Source: Marinobacter pelagius
GTDB lineage: Bacteria > Pseudomonadota > Gammaproteobacteria > Pseudomonadales > Oleiphilaceae
Length of the DNA: 64,000 bases
Direction of reading: 5' to 3'
Assembly (NCBI RefSeq): GCF_900114925.1
Contig: NZ_FOUR01000006.1
Coordinates: 1 to 64,000 of the forward strand
A model generated the notes under the pieces. It saw nothing but the letters and a program-made list of their open reading frames with translations. It was not told the origin of the DNA and did no database searches. The first letter of the stretch is position 1; each line of letters starts with the position of its first letter. This document shows, one piece after another, positions 30,493 to 40,252 of the stretch. A program made the translations under genes and the position numbers.

Positions 30493-31419
30493 ATGACCAC
30501 GGCATTCTTTTCCCACGACGACTGCATGAAACACAACATGGGGCCGGACCATCCGGAATGCCCTGAGCGAATCTCCACGATCCTGGCCTATCTTGCAGAC
30601 ACCCATCTGGAGCAGGATCTGGACTGGGTCCGTCCCGAAGAGATTACCCGCGATCAACTGCTGGCCGTGCACCCGGAAAAGTACCTGCAGCAGCTGGAAC
30701 TGATGGAGCCGACCCGGGGCCGCGTCTTTACCGACCCGGACACCGCGATGATGCCCGACACCCTGCGGGCCGCCCGCCTGGCCGCCGGTGCCAATGTCCA
30801 GGCGGTGGACATGGTGATGAGCAGCCAGGTCACCAACGCCTTTGTCTGCGCCCGCCCACCCGGCCACCATGCCGAGCGCGCCAAATCCATGGGGTTCTGC
30901 TTCTACAACAACATCGCACTGGCCGCGATGCGGGCACTGAACTTCCACCACCTGGACCGGGTGGCGATCGTGGATTTCGATGTGCACCAGGGCAACGGCA
31001 CCGCGGACATCGTCGGTGGTGACGAGCGCATACTCATGTGCTCCAGTTTCCAGCACCCGTTCTATCCCCACTCCCATGTGCACCGCCAGGCGCCGAACAT
31101 CGTCAACGCACCGATCGAGGCAGGCTGTTCATCAGCGGAGTACCGGAAAACGGTAGAGGCCGCGTGGCTGAAGAAACTGCAGGACTTCAAGCCCCAGGTC
31201 ATCCTGATCTCCGCCGGTTTCGACGCCCACAAGCTGGACCCGATGGCTGAGCTGAACCTGGAGACCGAAGACTTCCGCTGGCTCACCGAAATGATCACCA
31301 GCGTCGCCAACGACTATTCCAACGACCGCATCATCTCTACCCTGGAGGGCGGTTACCACCTCAAGGCCCTGGCCGAGAGCGTGGCCGCACACCTGGAAGT
31401 ACTGGACTCCATCTACTGA
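30493..31419 (+). CDS. histone-deacetylase-family (AcuC/HDAC-like) protein
   Basis: A 308-residue zinc-dependent deacetylase-fold protein. Visible active-site elements are [19 protein letters not shown], the His pair in RPPGHHAE, the metal ligands in [11 protein letters not shown] and [12 protein letters not shown], and the final EGGYHL. The catalytic Tyr is replaced by EGGYHL-type placement as in other class II enzymes. Candidate substrates are acetyl-lysines on metabolic enzymes or acetylpolyamines. Its divergent pairing with Pat suggests that it reverses Pat modification; this is inference. Confidence 0.9.
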   Translation: MTTAFFSHDDCMKHNMGPDHPECPERISTILAYLADTHLEQDLDWVRPEEITRDQLLAVHPEKYLQQLELMEPTRGRVFTDPDTAMMPDTLRAARLAAGANVQAVDMVMSSQVTNAFVCARPPGHHAERAKSMGFCFYNNIALAAMRALNFHHLDRVAIVDFDVHQGNGTADIVGGDERILMCSSFQHPFYPHSHVHRQAPNIVNAPIEAGCSSAEYRKTVEAAWLKKLQDFKPQVILISAGFDAHKLDPMAELNLETEDFRWLTEMITSVANDYSNDRIISTLEGGYHLKALAESVAAHLEVLDSIY

Positions 31420-31464
31420 TCGAACGGTTCTCCGGGAGGGTGAGCAACAACCCTGTTCACCTTC

Positions 31465-31473
31465 TGATATAAT
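31465..31473 (+). promoter_or_regulatory. extended -10 promoter of pyrC
   Basis: TGATATAAT contains a perfect TATAAT (31468-31473) with an upstream TG forming an extended -10. No good -35 lies 16-18 bp upstream, as is common with extended -10 elements. It is 34 nt before the pyrC ATG, giving a short leader. Confidence 0.6.
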
Positions 31474-31507
31474 TCGGCAAATTTTTCAGGCCTCCCGGAA
31501 AACACCC

Positions 31508-32539
31508 ATGACAGAACAGCTGACCATCACCCGCCCGGACGACTGGCATCTGCACGTCCGCGACGGGGATATCCTCAAGGACGTGGTCCCGGCCACCGCC
31601 GCCTGTTTCGGCCGTGCCATCATCATGCCCAACCTGGTGCCGCCCGTGGTCACCGCAGCCGACGCAGCCGCCTACCGCGAACGCATTCTGGCAGCCGCCA
31701 GCGGTACCGGTTTCGAACCTCTGATGACCCTGTACCTGACCGAAACCACCACGCCCGAGATGATCCGGGAAGCCAAGGCCGCCGGCGTCATCGCCGCCAA
31801 ACTCTATCCGGCCGGAGCAACCACCAATTCCGCTTCCGGGGTGAAGGACATCCGCAATATCTACCCCGTGCTCGAAGCCATGGCGGATTGCGGCATGCTC
31901 TTACTGGTGCATGGCGAGGTCACTGATGCGGACATCGATATCTTCGACCGGGAAAAAGTGTTCCTGAAGCGGGTGCTGGCACCGACACTCGAGGCGTTCC
32001 CGGGCCTGAAGGTGGTACTCGAACACATCACTACCGCCGATTCCGCAAATTTTGTCCGTGACTACAAGGGCGGCAACCTCGGCGCGACACTGACGCCCCA
32101 ACACCTGATGTACAACCGCAACCACATGTTGGTTGGCGGCATCCGCCCCCACCTGTACTGCCTGCCGATCCTGAAGCGAAACCTGCACCAGCAGGCACTG
32201 CGGGACGCGGTGGCCAGCGGCGACAAGCGCTTCTTCCTCGGCACCGATTCCGCCCCCCACGCCAAAGACAAGAAAGAGACCGCCTGCGGCTGTGCCGGCT
32301 GCTACTCCGCCTTCGGTGCCATTGGCCTGTACGCGGAAATCTTCGAGGAGCTGGGCATCCTGGACAAGTTCGAGGCCTTCGCCAGCCATAACGGCGCCGA
32401 CTTCTACGGTCTGCCCCGCAACCAGGACACCATCACCCTGGTGCGCAAGCCCTGGACCATGCCCGAGCAACTGCCCCTGGCAGATGGCTCCATTGTGCCC
32501 CTGAAAGCCGGTGAAACCGTTAACTGGCAAATGGCGTAA
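31508..32539 (+). CDS. pyrC: dihydroorotase PyrC (class II)
   Basis: A 343-residue dihydroorotase that cyclises carbamoyl-aspartate to dihydroorotate in pyrimidine synthesis. Metal-site motifs are [11 protein letters not shown] (HxH), the carboxylated lysine in [14 protein letters not shown], the histidines of LVHGEVTD and LEHITT, and the catalytic Asp in [13 protein letters not shown]. This is the same class as E. coli PyrC. It lies 43 nt before the rnt start and the two may be co-transcribed. Confidence 0.97.
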   Translation: MTEQLTITRPDDWHLHVRDGDILKDVVPATAACFGRAIIMPNLVPPVVTAADAAAYRERILAAASGTGFEPLMTLYLTETTTPEMIREAKAAGVIAAKLYPAGATTNSASGVKDIRNIYPVLEAMADCGMLLLVHGEVTDADIDIFDREKVFLKRVLAPTLEAFPGLKVVLEHITTADSANFVRDYKGGNLGATLTPQHLMYNRNHMLVGGIRPHLYCLPILKRNLHQQALRDAVASGDKRFFLGTDSAPHAKDKKETACGCAGCYSAFGAIGLYAEIFEELGILDKFEAFASHNGADFYGLPRNQDTITLVRKPWTMPEQLPLADGSIVPLKAGETVNWQMA

Positions 32540-32582
32540 TCTGTTACGCCGAGTACACACACTGTCGACAACCGGAGTTCGA

Positions 32583-33239
32583 GTGACAGACGAAAACAAA
32601 GAACCGCATCCCATGTCCAAACGCTTCCGGGGCTTCCTGCCCGTGGTGGTCGATGTGGAGACCGCCGGCTTCAACCCCGAGCGGGATGCCTTGCTGGAAG
32701 TGGCAGCAGTGCTGCTGACCATGGACGACGACGGCTGGCTGCGCCGGAGCGAGACCCACGTGCAGCAGATCGACCCGTTCGAAGGCGCCAACCTGGAACA
32801 GTCTGCCCTGGACTTTACCGGCATCGATCCCTGGAATCCGGAGCGGGAAGCAGTGCCCGAGCTCGAGGGCCTGAGCGAGATCTTCAGCCCGATCCGCAAG
32901 GCGGTGAAGGCCCACGACTGCAAGCGGGCCGTGCTGGTGGGCCACAACGCCACCTTCGACCATAACTTCGTGTTCGCCGCCGCCATGCGCGCCGACATCA
33001 AACGCAACCCGTTCCACCCGTTCTCCACGTTCGATACCGCGACCCTGGCGGGCCTGGCCTATGGCCACACCGTGCTGGCCCAGGCCTGCAAGCTGGCTGG
33101 TATCCCGTTCAGCAACAAGGAAGCCCATTCGGCGGCCTACGATGCCGAGAAAACCGCCGACTTGTTCTGTGGTATCGTCAATCGCTGGAAGGAACTGGGC
33201 GGATTTCCCCCACCTCCGGTGGAGATCCCCGAGCAATAA
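32583..33239 (+). CDS. rnt: ribonuclease T
   Basis: A 218-residue DEDDh 3'-5' exonuclease that matures the 3' ends of tRNAs, 5S and 23S rRNA. Exo I is VVVDVETAGFN, Exo II is GHNATFDHNF and Exo III is HSAAYDAEKTADL. A GTG at 32583 with GGAG 6 nt upstream gives a short N-terminal extension before MSKRFRGFLPVVV, as in Pseudomonas RNase T; an internal ATG at 32613 is the alternative. The bidirectional terminator at 33250 follows directly. Confidence 0.93.
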   Translation: MTDENKEPHPMSKRFRGFLPVVVDVETAGFNPERDALLEVAAVLLTMDDDGWLRRSETHVQQIDPFEGANLEQSALDFTGIDPWNPEREAVPELEGLSEIFSPIRKAVKAHDCKRAVLVGHNATFDHNFVFAAAMRADIKRNPFHPFSTFDTATLAGLAYGHTVLAQACKLAGIPFSNKEAHSAAYDAEKTADLFCGIVNRWKELGGFPPPPVEIPEQ

Positions 33240-33249
33240 TCAACGCCCA

Positions 33250-33279
33250 TTAAAAAACCCGCCGAAGCGGGTTTTTTAA
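33250..33279. terminator. bidirectional intrinsic terminator between rnt and acyl reductase
   Basis: A perfect 13-bp dyad with loop CGAA: AAAAAACCCGC pairs with GCGGGTTTTTT, with A and T tracts on both sides (33250-33279). It serves the two convergent genes that end at 33239 and 33297. Confidence 0.93.
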
Positions 33280-33296
33280 TGCCTGCGTGACCACTG

Positions 33297-35282
33297 TTAC
33301 CAGTAGATACCCCGCATAATCGCCGCAAAGGCCACTTGCTCAGTGGACACTTTCGGCTTCTCGCCGGACTTGCTTCCGGCGGCTGCCGGTGAGTCCGGGA
33401 ACATCCGGTAACCGGTGTTCATGATGATCTCGCCCATCTTCGGCGCCAGGGCATGCAGCACCTGGGCGAAGATACCCAGGCGGGTGGCAATGCGCTTGGG
33501 CCGGTAGACGATCGCCTCGGCCACCATGTCCGCCGCCTCGTCCGGGGTCAGGGTTGGCACCTGATCGTAGATCTTGGTTGGCGCAATCATCGGCGTTTTC
33601 ACCAGCGGCATGTTGATGGTGGTGAAGGTCACGTTCCGATCAGACCACTCCGCCGCCGCACAGCGACTGAACGCATCCAGGGCCGACTTGGACGCCACAT
33701 AGGCCGAGAACCGCGGTGCGTTGGTGAGCACCCCGATGGAAGAAATGTTCACCACATGGCCGCGACGGCGCTCCAGCATGCTCGGCGCAAAGCCCATGAT
33801 CAGGCGCACGGAGCCGAAGTAGTTGAGCTGCATGGTGCGCTCGAAATCGTGGAAACGGTCGAAGGACAGATCCAGGGACCGGCGGATGGAGCGGCCGGCG
33901 TTGTTCACCAGTACGTCCACGTGGCCGTGGTTGTCCAGCACGGTCTTGATGAACTCGTCACAGGCGTCCATGTCCGAGAAGTCGCATTGGTAGGGGTGCA
34001 CGCTGGCACCGCGGGACTCCAGCTCGGCCGCCACTTCCTTCAGCCGCTCCGGCTTGCGGGCACCGATGACCAGGATGGCACCGGCATCCGCCAGCTTCTG
34101 GGCGGTCGCCAGACCGATCCCGGACGTTGCACCGGTGACCACGCATACCCGGCCCTCGACCGTGCCCTTGAGGGTGCGATCCTTGAACAGGTCCGGATCC
34201 AGGTTCCGCTCCCAGTAATCCCAGATCACCGGCGCGTAGTCCGGCAGGCGCGGTACCTCGATGCCGGTGCCCTTGAGCACCCGCTCGGTCTCACGGGCGT
34301 CAAAGCGGGTGGGATAGTTGATGAACGACATCACCGACGGCGGGATGCCCATGTCATCCAGCACCGCGCTGGTGATGCGCTTCACCGGCGGCAGGTTCTT
34401 GACACTCTGGCGGATAAACGGCGGGATGAAACCGAACATCCGGGAATCGATACGCATGCCCATCTTGGGAGCGTGGCCGGCCTCGCTGAAAATATTGAGG
34501 ATCTCACCAACCTTGTAGGGATCGGAATCCACCAGGTGGAAGCAGTTACCGTCCTCGCCCTCGAGGTGGGCGATGTGATCCAGCGCATCGGCCACGAAAT
34601 CCACCGGCACGATGTTCAGGCGACCACCCTCGATGCCGATGGTCGGCACCCACTGGGGCAGCGCCTGGCGGATCTTCTGGATCATCTTGAAGAAGTAATA
34701 GGGGCCATCCACCTTGTCCATTTCACCGGTCTTGGAGTGGCCGATGACCATGCCCGGGCGGTAGATGCGGAACGGAACCTTGCACTCTTCCCGCACCACC
34801 TTTTCGGACTCGTGCTTGGTGAGCAGATAGGGATGATCGAGTTTTTCCGCCTCCTCGAACATGTCCTCGCGGAAGGTGCCCTTGAACAGACCCGCCGCTG
34901 CAATGGAGGAAACATGGTGGAAGTGCTTAGCACCCATGGCCTCGGCGGCCTGGACCGCGGCACGGGTACCTTCGATATTGGTCGCCTGCTGGCTCTCCTC
35001 ATCCGCGCCCATGTCGTAGACGGCGGCAAGGTGGAAAAAATGATCGATCTTGCCCTTGAGGGCAGCCATGGCATCGGCGTCGATACCCAGATTCGGGCTG
35101 GTCAGGTCACCGATCACCGCCTTGACCTGAGTTTCATCCGCACCCCAGCGCTCCCGGAGTTTCTGGAGCTTGTCCTGGCTTTGTTCGCGCACCAGTACGT
35201 GAACAGTGCCGCCCCGCGCCAGAAGCTTCTCAACGAGAAAACGACCAATAAATCCGGTACCACCAGTAAGGAAGTAGTTCAT
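33297..35282 (-). CDS. fatty acyl-CoA/ACP reductase, alcohol-forming, two-domain
   Basis: A 661-residue fusion of two Rossmann domains. The N-terminal extended SDR (LTGGTGFIG at 6-13; NAD-binding GxxGxxG; YLLTKHESEK active-site region) belongs to the fatty acyl reductase family. The C-terminal classical SDR (VVTGATSGIGLATA near 385, SAYVASKSALDAF) matches aldehyde reductase modules. The architecture and length match the Marinobacter fatty acyl reductase that makes fatty alcohols for wax esters. It reduces acyl-CoA or acyl-ACP via aldehyde with NADPH. The 382-bp upstream region contains paired operator-like dyads. Confidence 0.93.
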   Translation of the reverse strand: MNYFLTGGTGFIGRFLVEKLLARGGTVHVLVREQSQDKLQKLRERWGADETQVKAVIGDLTSPNLGIDADAMAALKGKIDHFFHLAAVYDMGADEESQQATNIEGTRAAVQAAEAMGAKHFHHVSSIAAAGLFKGTFREDMFEEAEKLDHPYLLTKHESEKVVREECKVPFRIYRPGMVIGHSKTGEMDKVDGPYYFFKMIQKIRQALPQWVPTIGIEGGRLNIVPVDFVADALDHIAHLEGEDGNCFHLVDSDPYKVGEILNIFSEAGHAPKMGMRIDSRMFGFIPPFIRQSVKNLPPVKRITSAVLDDMGIPPSVMSFINYPTRFDARETERVLKGTGIEVPRLPDYAPVIWDYWERNLDPDLFKDRTLKGTVEGRVCVVTGATSGIGLATAQKLADAGAILVIGARKPERLKEVAAELESRGASVHPYQCDFSDMDACDEFIKTVLDNHGHVDVLVNNAGRSIRRSLDLSFDRFHDFERTMQLNYFGSVRLIMGFAPSMLERRRGHVVNISSIGVLTNAPRFSAYVASKSALDAFSRCAAAEWSDRNVTFTTINMPLVKTPMIAPTKIYDQVPTLTPDEAADMVAEAIVYRPKRIATRLGIFAQVLHALAPKMGEIIMNTGYRMFPDSPAAAGSKSGEKPKVSTEQVAFAAIMRGIYW

Positions 35283-35408
35283 TAAATTCCACCCTGCCTG
35301 TTGCTCTGTTTTTGTCTATCCATGCCGGGCGCCATTCGACTAAAGTCGTAGCCACCCGAAAACGCCGGCATTGTACTTAATTGCAACGTTCATGTATCGA
35401 ACTTTTTT

Positions 35409-35455
35409 AGAGCATTTACTCTTTAAGCTATTGTTTTGTATAGAGCCATTACTCT
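35409..35455. promoter_or_regulatory. paired 14-bp dyads upstream of the acyl reductase
   Basis: AGAGCATTTACTCT (35409-35422) and AGAGCCATTACTCT (35442-35455) are near-identical imperfect palindromes with starts 33 bp apart, about three helical turns. They lie 127-173 bp upstream of the reductase ATG in an otherwise AT-rich, gene-free gap (35283-35664). The spacing suggests cooperative binding of a dimeric regulator. No regulator gene lies beside it. The rest of the gap shows no convincing gene. Confidence 0.55.
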
Positions 35456-35664
35456 AATTCCTGGATAGGCCCTGCGCTGGGCCTGGCGATTTTTCCGACA
35501 CATTGTTTCTGAGACTAGCACAGGGCGCCCGAATTGCCGGCCTTGAAAATCCCGTCACAGAAAGCCATGAAACACTTGGCCGGCAATGCCATAATCAGGA
35601 ACTTATTGCGCTTTCCGGCGTCATCTCATGTCACAGTCAACAAGGTTCCCTGAAAACCACATCT

Positions 35665-35964
35665 ATGCAAAAAGACAACCCGAACACTGAACGCTACATC
35701 GCCATCGCCCGGGCATGCCTGAAGGCCATCAACGATACTGCCGCCAACTCCGGCTCCCGGGAAGAAAAAATCCAGGCGGTGTACGAGGCCATCGATCAGG
35801 CCTTCCAGGCTGAATTTTCCGAGTACCGCCAGTCCGTCGCCATCATGGCCACCGTGCTTGAGCGGATTGCATCGGGCCAGCTGGACAGTGAGAAAGCGGC
35901 CGATCTGGCACGTAAAACCCTGGACCAGCAGCCAGAGGCGACCCGCAACGCCCTGATGCACTGA
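35665..35964 (+). CDS. hypothetical protein, 99 residues
   Basis: Small acidic-to-neutral helical protein (MQKDNPNTERYIAIARACLK start) with no signal peptide, cysteine motif or recognised domain. Codon use and third-position GC match the neighbouring core genes, supporting that it is real. An in-frame start exists 162 nt upstream, but that extension reads like noncoding sequence. The ATG at 35665 lacks a strong ribosome site. It is 31 nt ahead of the protease gene and probably co-transcribed. Confidence 0.6.
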   Translation: MQKDNPNTERYIAIARACLKAINDTAANSGSREEKIQAVYEAIDQAFQAEFSEYRQSVAIMATVLERIASGQLDSEKAADLARKTLDQQPEATRNALMH

Positions 35965-35995
35965 ATCAACCGAATCCACAGACCGCAGAGGCCCT

Positions 35996-38833
35996 ATGAC
36001 CCACGGAAAGCCGATCCGCCAATACCTTCGAGTGTTGTCCTCCCTGGCGCTACTCCTGTTCAGCAGCCTGGTACTGGCCGCGGGAGACATCCGCAAGAGT
36101 CCGAACGATGATAATCAGTACCGGTACCTGGAGCTGGACAACGGCCTCAGGGCGATCCTGGTCTCCGACTCCGAAGCGGACAAGGCGGCGGCATCGATGA
36201 ACGTCGCCGTGGGTAGCGGAGATGATCCCAAAGGGCGCGAAGGCCTCTCCCACTTCCTGGAGCACATGCTGTTCCTGGGCACCGAGAAATACCCGGAGCC
36301 CGGCGAATACCAGCAGTTCATCAAGAGCCATGGCGGCCGCCACAACGCCTTCACGGCCTTCCAGGACACCAACTATTTCTTCGACGTGCAGGCGCAACAT
36401 CTGGAGCCCGCCCTCGACCGCTTCGCCCAGCAGTTCTCTGCTCCGCTTTTCACTCCGGAACTGGTGGATCGGGAGCGCAACGCCGTGCACTCGGAATTCA
36501 GTGCCAAACAGAAAGAGGACGGCCGGCGTTTCTATTCCGTGAAGAAAGCGGTGAGCAATCCGAACCACGCCTTCAGCCAGTTTGCCGTGGGCAACCTGAG
36601 TACACTGGAGAATACCGAAGATAATCCCCTGCGCCCGGATCTGATCGAGTTCTGGGAGAACCATTACTCCGCAAACCTGATGACACTTTCGGTCTATGGT
36701 CCCCAGTCACTGGACGAGCTTGAAACCATGGTGCGGGAGCGATTCAGCGCCATCGAAAACCGCAACCTCGAACAGAAAAAGCACCCGGAACCAATGTTCC
36801 GGGCCGAGGACCTGCCAGCCAGGGTCACCGCGGACGCCATCAAGGATGTCCGCAGCCTGACCCTGAGCTTCCCGATCCCCTCCCAGCAGAAAAACTATCG
36901 AACCAAGCCGGCGAGCTACATCGCCAACCTGCTGGGCCATGAAGGCCCGGGCAGCCTGTTCGATGTACTCAAGCGTGCCGGACTGGCCGACAGCCTTTCC
37001 GCCGGGCTGGGCATGGACACCGGCGACAACGCAACACTGGAAATCAGCATGGCTCTGACTCCGGAGGGCCTGGAGCGCCAGGACGAGATCCTGCCGCTGG
37101 TGTTCGATTACATCGAAAGGATCCGCGAGTCCGGCATCGGCGAGAACCGGTTCCAGGAAATGCAGCAGCTGGCCACCATCGATTTCCGCTTCCGGGAACA
37201 GGGTCAGCCCCTGCACGAAGCCATGCGCCTGGCCGGCCAGCTCCAGCACTATCCGGCGGAAGATATCCTGAGCGCCCCCTGGCTGATGGAACGGTATGCG
37301 CCTGAGCAGTACCGCGACATTCTGGACCGGCTGACTCCCGAGAATCTGATGGTCTTCGTGCTGGAACCAGAGCCTGAACTGGAAGAGCCCAACACCACCC
37401 AGTGGTACGACGCCGCCTGGCAGATGACCGAGCTGTCGCCTTCGGAGATCACTACCGGCGCGCCGGAACAGCTGGCAGCCCAGCTGGCACTGCCTCAGCC
37501 CAATCCCTTTGTTCCGGAGAACCTTGGACTGGTTCCTGGCGATACCATGGCCTACCCGGTTCAGTTGGGCAGCCAGGACGGAATAGAAAGCTGGTTTGCC
37601 CGGGATACCCGGTTCGGCACGCCCAAGGCCAACGTTTTCGTCAGCCTGCGCACGCCTGCCGCCCGGGCCAGTGCGCGTAGTGCCGTGCTAACCCAGGTAC
37701 TGGTGGATGCGGTCAACAGCAACCTGAACGCTTCCTCCTATGCCGCCAGCCTTGCGGGCCTGGATTACAGCGTCTACTCCCACCTGCGTGGCATCACCAT
37801 CCGCGTGGGCGGCTACAACGACAAACTCCATAACCTGCTGAACCGGATTCTGCTCCAGGTGGGTGATCCGCTGCTGACCGAACAGCGATTCCGGATTGCC
37901 CGTCAGAACCTGATCGACAACCTGCTGAACCAGGCCAAGGACCGCCCGGTGGAACAGACCTCCGAGTTTGTCCAGACCGCCCTGATCGAAGGCGCCTGGA
38001 GCACCGATGAGAAACTGGCCGCTGCCCGGGAGATTACCCTGGACGAGCTGCGCTCCTATGCCCGCAACCTGCTGACCGAGGTTGATCCGGTCATGCTCGC
38101 CCACGGTAATGTCACCGAAGCCTACGCCCTGAACCTGGCAAGGCAGGTGGAAGCCATCGTGCTGGACGACAGCCGGCTTGCCGAAGTTCCCCGTAGCCAG
38201 GTGCGCCAGCTGCCCGAAGAAGAAACCGAAGTGTCTCTGGCAGTGGACCACCCGGACACCGGTTACACCCTCTACATGCAGGGGGATAACACCACCTTCG
38301 AGGAGCGGGCCCGCTATCGACTGCTGGGCCAGATCATCAGCAGCCCGTTCTACGAGGAAATCCGCACCAACCGCCAGCTGGGGTACATCGTGTACGCTAC
38401 CCCGTTCGAAATGCTGGAAACCCCGGCCCTGGGCTTCGTGGTGCAGTCGCCCTCAGCCTCGCAAAGCGAGATTGATCGGGCGGTACAGGAGTTCTCGGAA
38501 GGCTTTGAGAGTGTACTGACCGGCCTGACCGAAGAACGGCTGAGTCAGGAGAAACAGGCCGTGATCAGCAAGTTGCTGGAACAGGATCGGCAGTTGGGGG
38601 ACATCTCCGGCCGCTACTGGCGGGAAATCGACCGTGGCATGGAAACCTTCAACTCGAGGGAGCAGCTTGCCGAGGCGGTGAAGAACGTCACCAGGCAGGA
38701 CCTGCTGGATACCTTCCGCAAGTCCGTGCTGGAAAGAGACCAAGCACTGCGGGTGGTCACCGGTGGCAATGGCCTGGAGGCCGATCGGGCTCTGGGCACA
38801 CTTACCGAATTGCCGCCGGTGCCGGCGAGCTGA
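35996..38833 (+). CDS. M16 insulinase-family protease (pitrilysin/PtrA-like)
   Basis: A 945-residue periplasmic zinc protease. The signal peptide is at about 1-29 (LSSLALLLFSSLVLAAG). The inverted zinc motif HFLEH has H86, E89 and H90, and the third ligand lies in a downstream ERNAVHSEFSAK. Four M16 domains are expected; the C-terminal inactive domain has RTNRQLGYIVYATPF. It resembles protease III (PtrA), which degrades small peptides, and is near the usual 960 residues. The gene follows the 99-residue hypothetical. Confidence 0.92.
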   Translation: MTHGKPIRQYLRVLSSLALLLFSSLVLAAGDIRKSPNDDNQYRYLELDNGLRAILVSDSEADKAAASMNVAVGSGDDPKGREGLSHFLEHMLFLGTEKYPEPGEYQQFIKSHGGRHNAFTAFQDTNYFFDVQAQHLEPALDRFAQQFSAPLFTPELVDRERNAVHSEFSAKQKEDGRRFYSVKKAVSNPNHAFSQFAVGNLSTLENTEDNPLRPDLIEFWENHYSANLMTLSVYGPQSLDELETMVRERFSAIENRNLEQKKHPEPMFRAEDLPARVTADAIKDVRSLTLSFPIPSQQKNYRTKPASYIANLLGHEGPGSLFDVLKRAGLADSLSAGLGMDTGDNATLEISMALTPEGLERQDEILPLVFDYIERIRESGIGENRFQEMQQLATIDFRFREQGQPLHEAMRLAGQLQHYPAEDILSAPWLMERYAPEQYRDILDRLTPENLMVFVLEPEPELEEPNTTQWYDAAWQMTELSPSEITTGAPEQLAAQLALPQPNPFVPENLGLVPGDTMAYPVQLGSQDGIESWFARDTRFGTPKANVFVSLRTPAARASARSAVLTQVLVDAVNSNLNASSYAASLAGLDYSVYSHLRGITIRVGGYNDKLHNLLNRILLQVGDPLLTEQRFRIARQNLIDNLLNQAKDRPVEQTSEFVQTALIEGAWSTDEKLAAAREITLDELRSYARNLLTEVDPVMLAHGNVTEAYALNLARQVEAIVLDDSRLAEVPRSQVRQLPEEETEVSLAVDHPDTGYTLYMQGDNTTFEERARYRLLGQIISSPFYEEIRTNRQLGYIVYATPFEMLETPALGFVVQSPSASQSEIDRAVQEFSEGFESVLTGLTEERLSQEKQAVISKLLEQDRQLGDISGRYWREIDRGMETFNSREQLAEAVKNVTRQDLLDTFRKSVLERDQALRVVTGGNGLEADRALGTLTELPPVPAS

Positions 38834-38838
38834 CCGAC

Positions 38839-39480
38839 TCAGCGACTACCCAGAAAACGGGCCCAGTCCTCGGGCTCGTCGACATCCCAGCGGGGCTCCA
38901 GCAGGAAATAGCTGAGCCCTGCTTTTTCGAGCCGCTCGCAAGTCTGATGCAACACTTGTGGGGTGCCCCACTCGATATCATCCAGCATGCCTTCGACAAC
39001 CCGGGAGGCACCAATCAGCACGTATCCGCCATCGTCAGAGGGACCGAGTACCACGTCATGATCCGACAGGCACGCCACTGCATGCCGAGCATAATCAGGA
39101 TCCACCGACGGACAATCACTGCCAACAATCAGGGCCCGGTCATACTCTTGTAAGGATTGGCCCAGCGCCGCTTCCATTCGTTCACCGAGACTGCTGCCCT
39201 GCTGCACCATCTGAATCAGGCCAGCACCTTCCACCTCTTCGAGAATGGGCAAGGCCTCGCCGGTTGGTTCGTCCACCTCCCGATCCCACCAGAACTCCAC
39301 CGGGTAACCGGTGGCGCACAGGTTATCGAGCACCTTCAGGGTCAGACGGATGTGGGCCTCGAGGGCGCCGACCGGGCCCAACTCCGGCATCAGCCGGGTC
39401 TTGACCTTGCCCGCTTCGGGCCACTTGGCAAACTGGAGAAAGACAGCGGAGGGAGGATTACTCTGAGGCATTTCGGACAT
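38839..39480 (-). CDS. TIGR04282/DUF2064 glycosyltransferase-like protein
   Basis: A 213-residue nucleotidyl/glycosyl-transferase-fold protein (KWPEAGKVKTRLMPELGP, then IVGSDCPSVDPDYARHAV and GPSDDGGYVLIG). It matches the DUF2064 family labelled arsenosugar biosynthesis-associated. The start is uncertain: ATGs at 39480 and 39471 both lie inside the 3' end of the upstream gene, and a longer frame runs to 39522. The 22-nt overlap with the partner gene shows coupling. No arsenic genes are nearby, so the arsenosugar link is only a family label. Confidence 0.8.
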   Translation of the reverse strand: MSEMPQSNPPSAVFLQFAKWPEAGKVKTRLMPELGPVGALEAHIRLTLKVLDNLCATGYPVEFWWDREVDEPTGEALPILEEVEGAGLIQMVQQGSSLGERMEAALGQSLQEYDRALIVGSDCPSVDPDYARHAVACLSDHDVVLGPSDDGGYVLIGASRVVEGMLDDIEWGTPQVLHQTCERLEKAGLSYFLLEPRWDVDEPEDWARFLGSR

Positions 39481-40165
39481 CCGATCGATAGGCCTGCGCC
39501 AGGGATTCCGGCGACTCGCCACGCCAGTAACGCCAACGCAATCGCCACATCAGCAGAATAGTACGCCAGGGGCCGTTCTGTTCCCAGCGCCGGCTGTCGG
39601 TAAGCACCGGATCGGCGATGCACCAGGGGCGGGACACCAGGCGCAACCGCCGGGAAAACTCCACATCTTCCATCAGAGGGATCTCGCGGAACCCGCCCAG
39701 GGCCTCGAACACAGTCCGACGCACAAACATGGCCTGATCGCCGGTACAGATTCCGGTCAGACGGGACCGGCGGTTCATGAACCAGGCGATAACCTGGAAG
39801 ATCGGGCGGCGGCCGCTCAGAGCCACATCGAAGCGGCCCCAGCCACACCGGCTCCGGGAGAACTGCTCAAGTTCGGCGAGGGCTGATTCGGGCAAACGGG
39901 TGTCAGCATGGAGGAACAGCAACACGTCGCCCCGCGCCACAGCCGCGCCAGCATTCATCTGCACCGCCCTGCCCTTGCCGGATACCACCACCCGGTCACA
40001 CCGCGGGCGGGCAAGTTCAGCTGTCCCGTCCGGGCTCCCGGCGTCCACCACGATCACCTCATGGCCAGCCCCGCGCAGCGGCTGAAGCGGCTGCAGGGTT
40101 TCGACGATGGCTCCGGCCTCTTGCCACACCGGAACGATCACACTTAACGAGAACGGCTCGGACAA
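39458..40165 (-). CDS. TIGR04283 family 2 glycosyltransferase
   Basis: A 235-residue GT2 enzyme. The nucleotide-sugar binding start is LSVIVPVWQEAGAIVETLQP. The DXD-like metal site is LLFLHADTRLP and a conserved region is TGICTGDQAMFVRRTVFEAL. Family TIGR04283 usually pairs with TIGR04282, as it does here. The acceptor is unknown; a glycolipid or small glycoside is likely. Located 87 bp from tRNA-Arg, it is the last core gene before the island. Confidence 0.87.
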   Translation of the reverse strand: MSEPFSLSVIVPVWQEAGAIVETLQPLQPLRGAGHEVIVVDAGSPDGTAELARPRCDRVVVSGKGRAVQMNAGAAVARGDVLLFLHADTRLPESALAELEQFSRSRCGWGRFDVALSGRRPIFQVIAWFMNRRSRLTGICTGDQAMFVRRTVFEALGGFREIPLMEDVEFSRRLRLVSRPWCIADPVLTDSRRWEQNGPWRTILLMWRLRWRYWRGESPESLAQAYRSDVRNASE

Positions 40166-40252
40166 AATAAAACTCCCGGAAGACCACTCAGCACGCCAAC
40201 ACCTTGAGCCACAAGCTTTCGCCCGCTATCATACCGGCCTTCTCGCAGATTT

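Noticed and set aside
33453..35285. 610-codon open frame opposite the acyl reductase
   Set aside because: Antisense shadow of a full-length, clearly recognised reductase; no ribosome site or motif.
38839..40165. Arsenosugar biosynthesis locus
   Set aside because: The two glycosyltransferase-like genes carry that family label, but no ArsM, ArsS or other arsenic gene is nearby, so the function is not supported.
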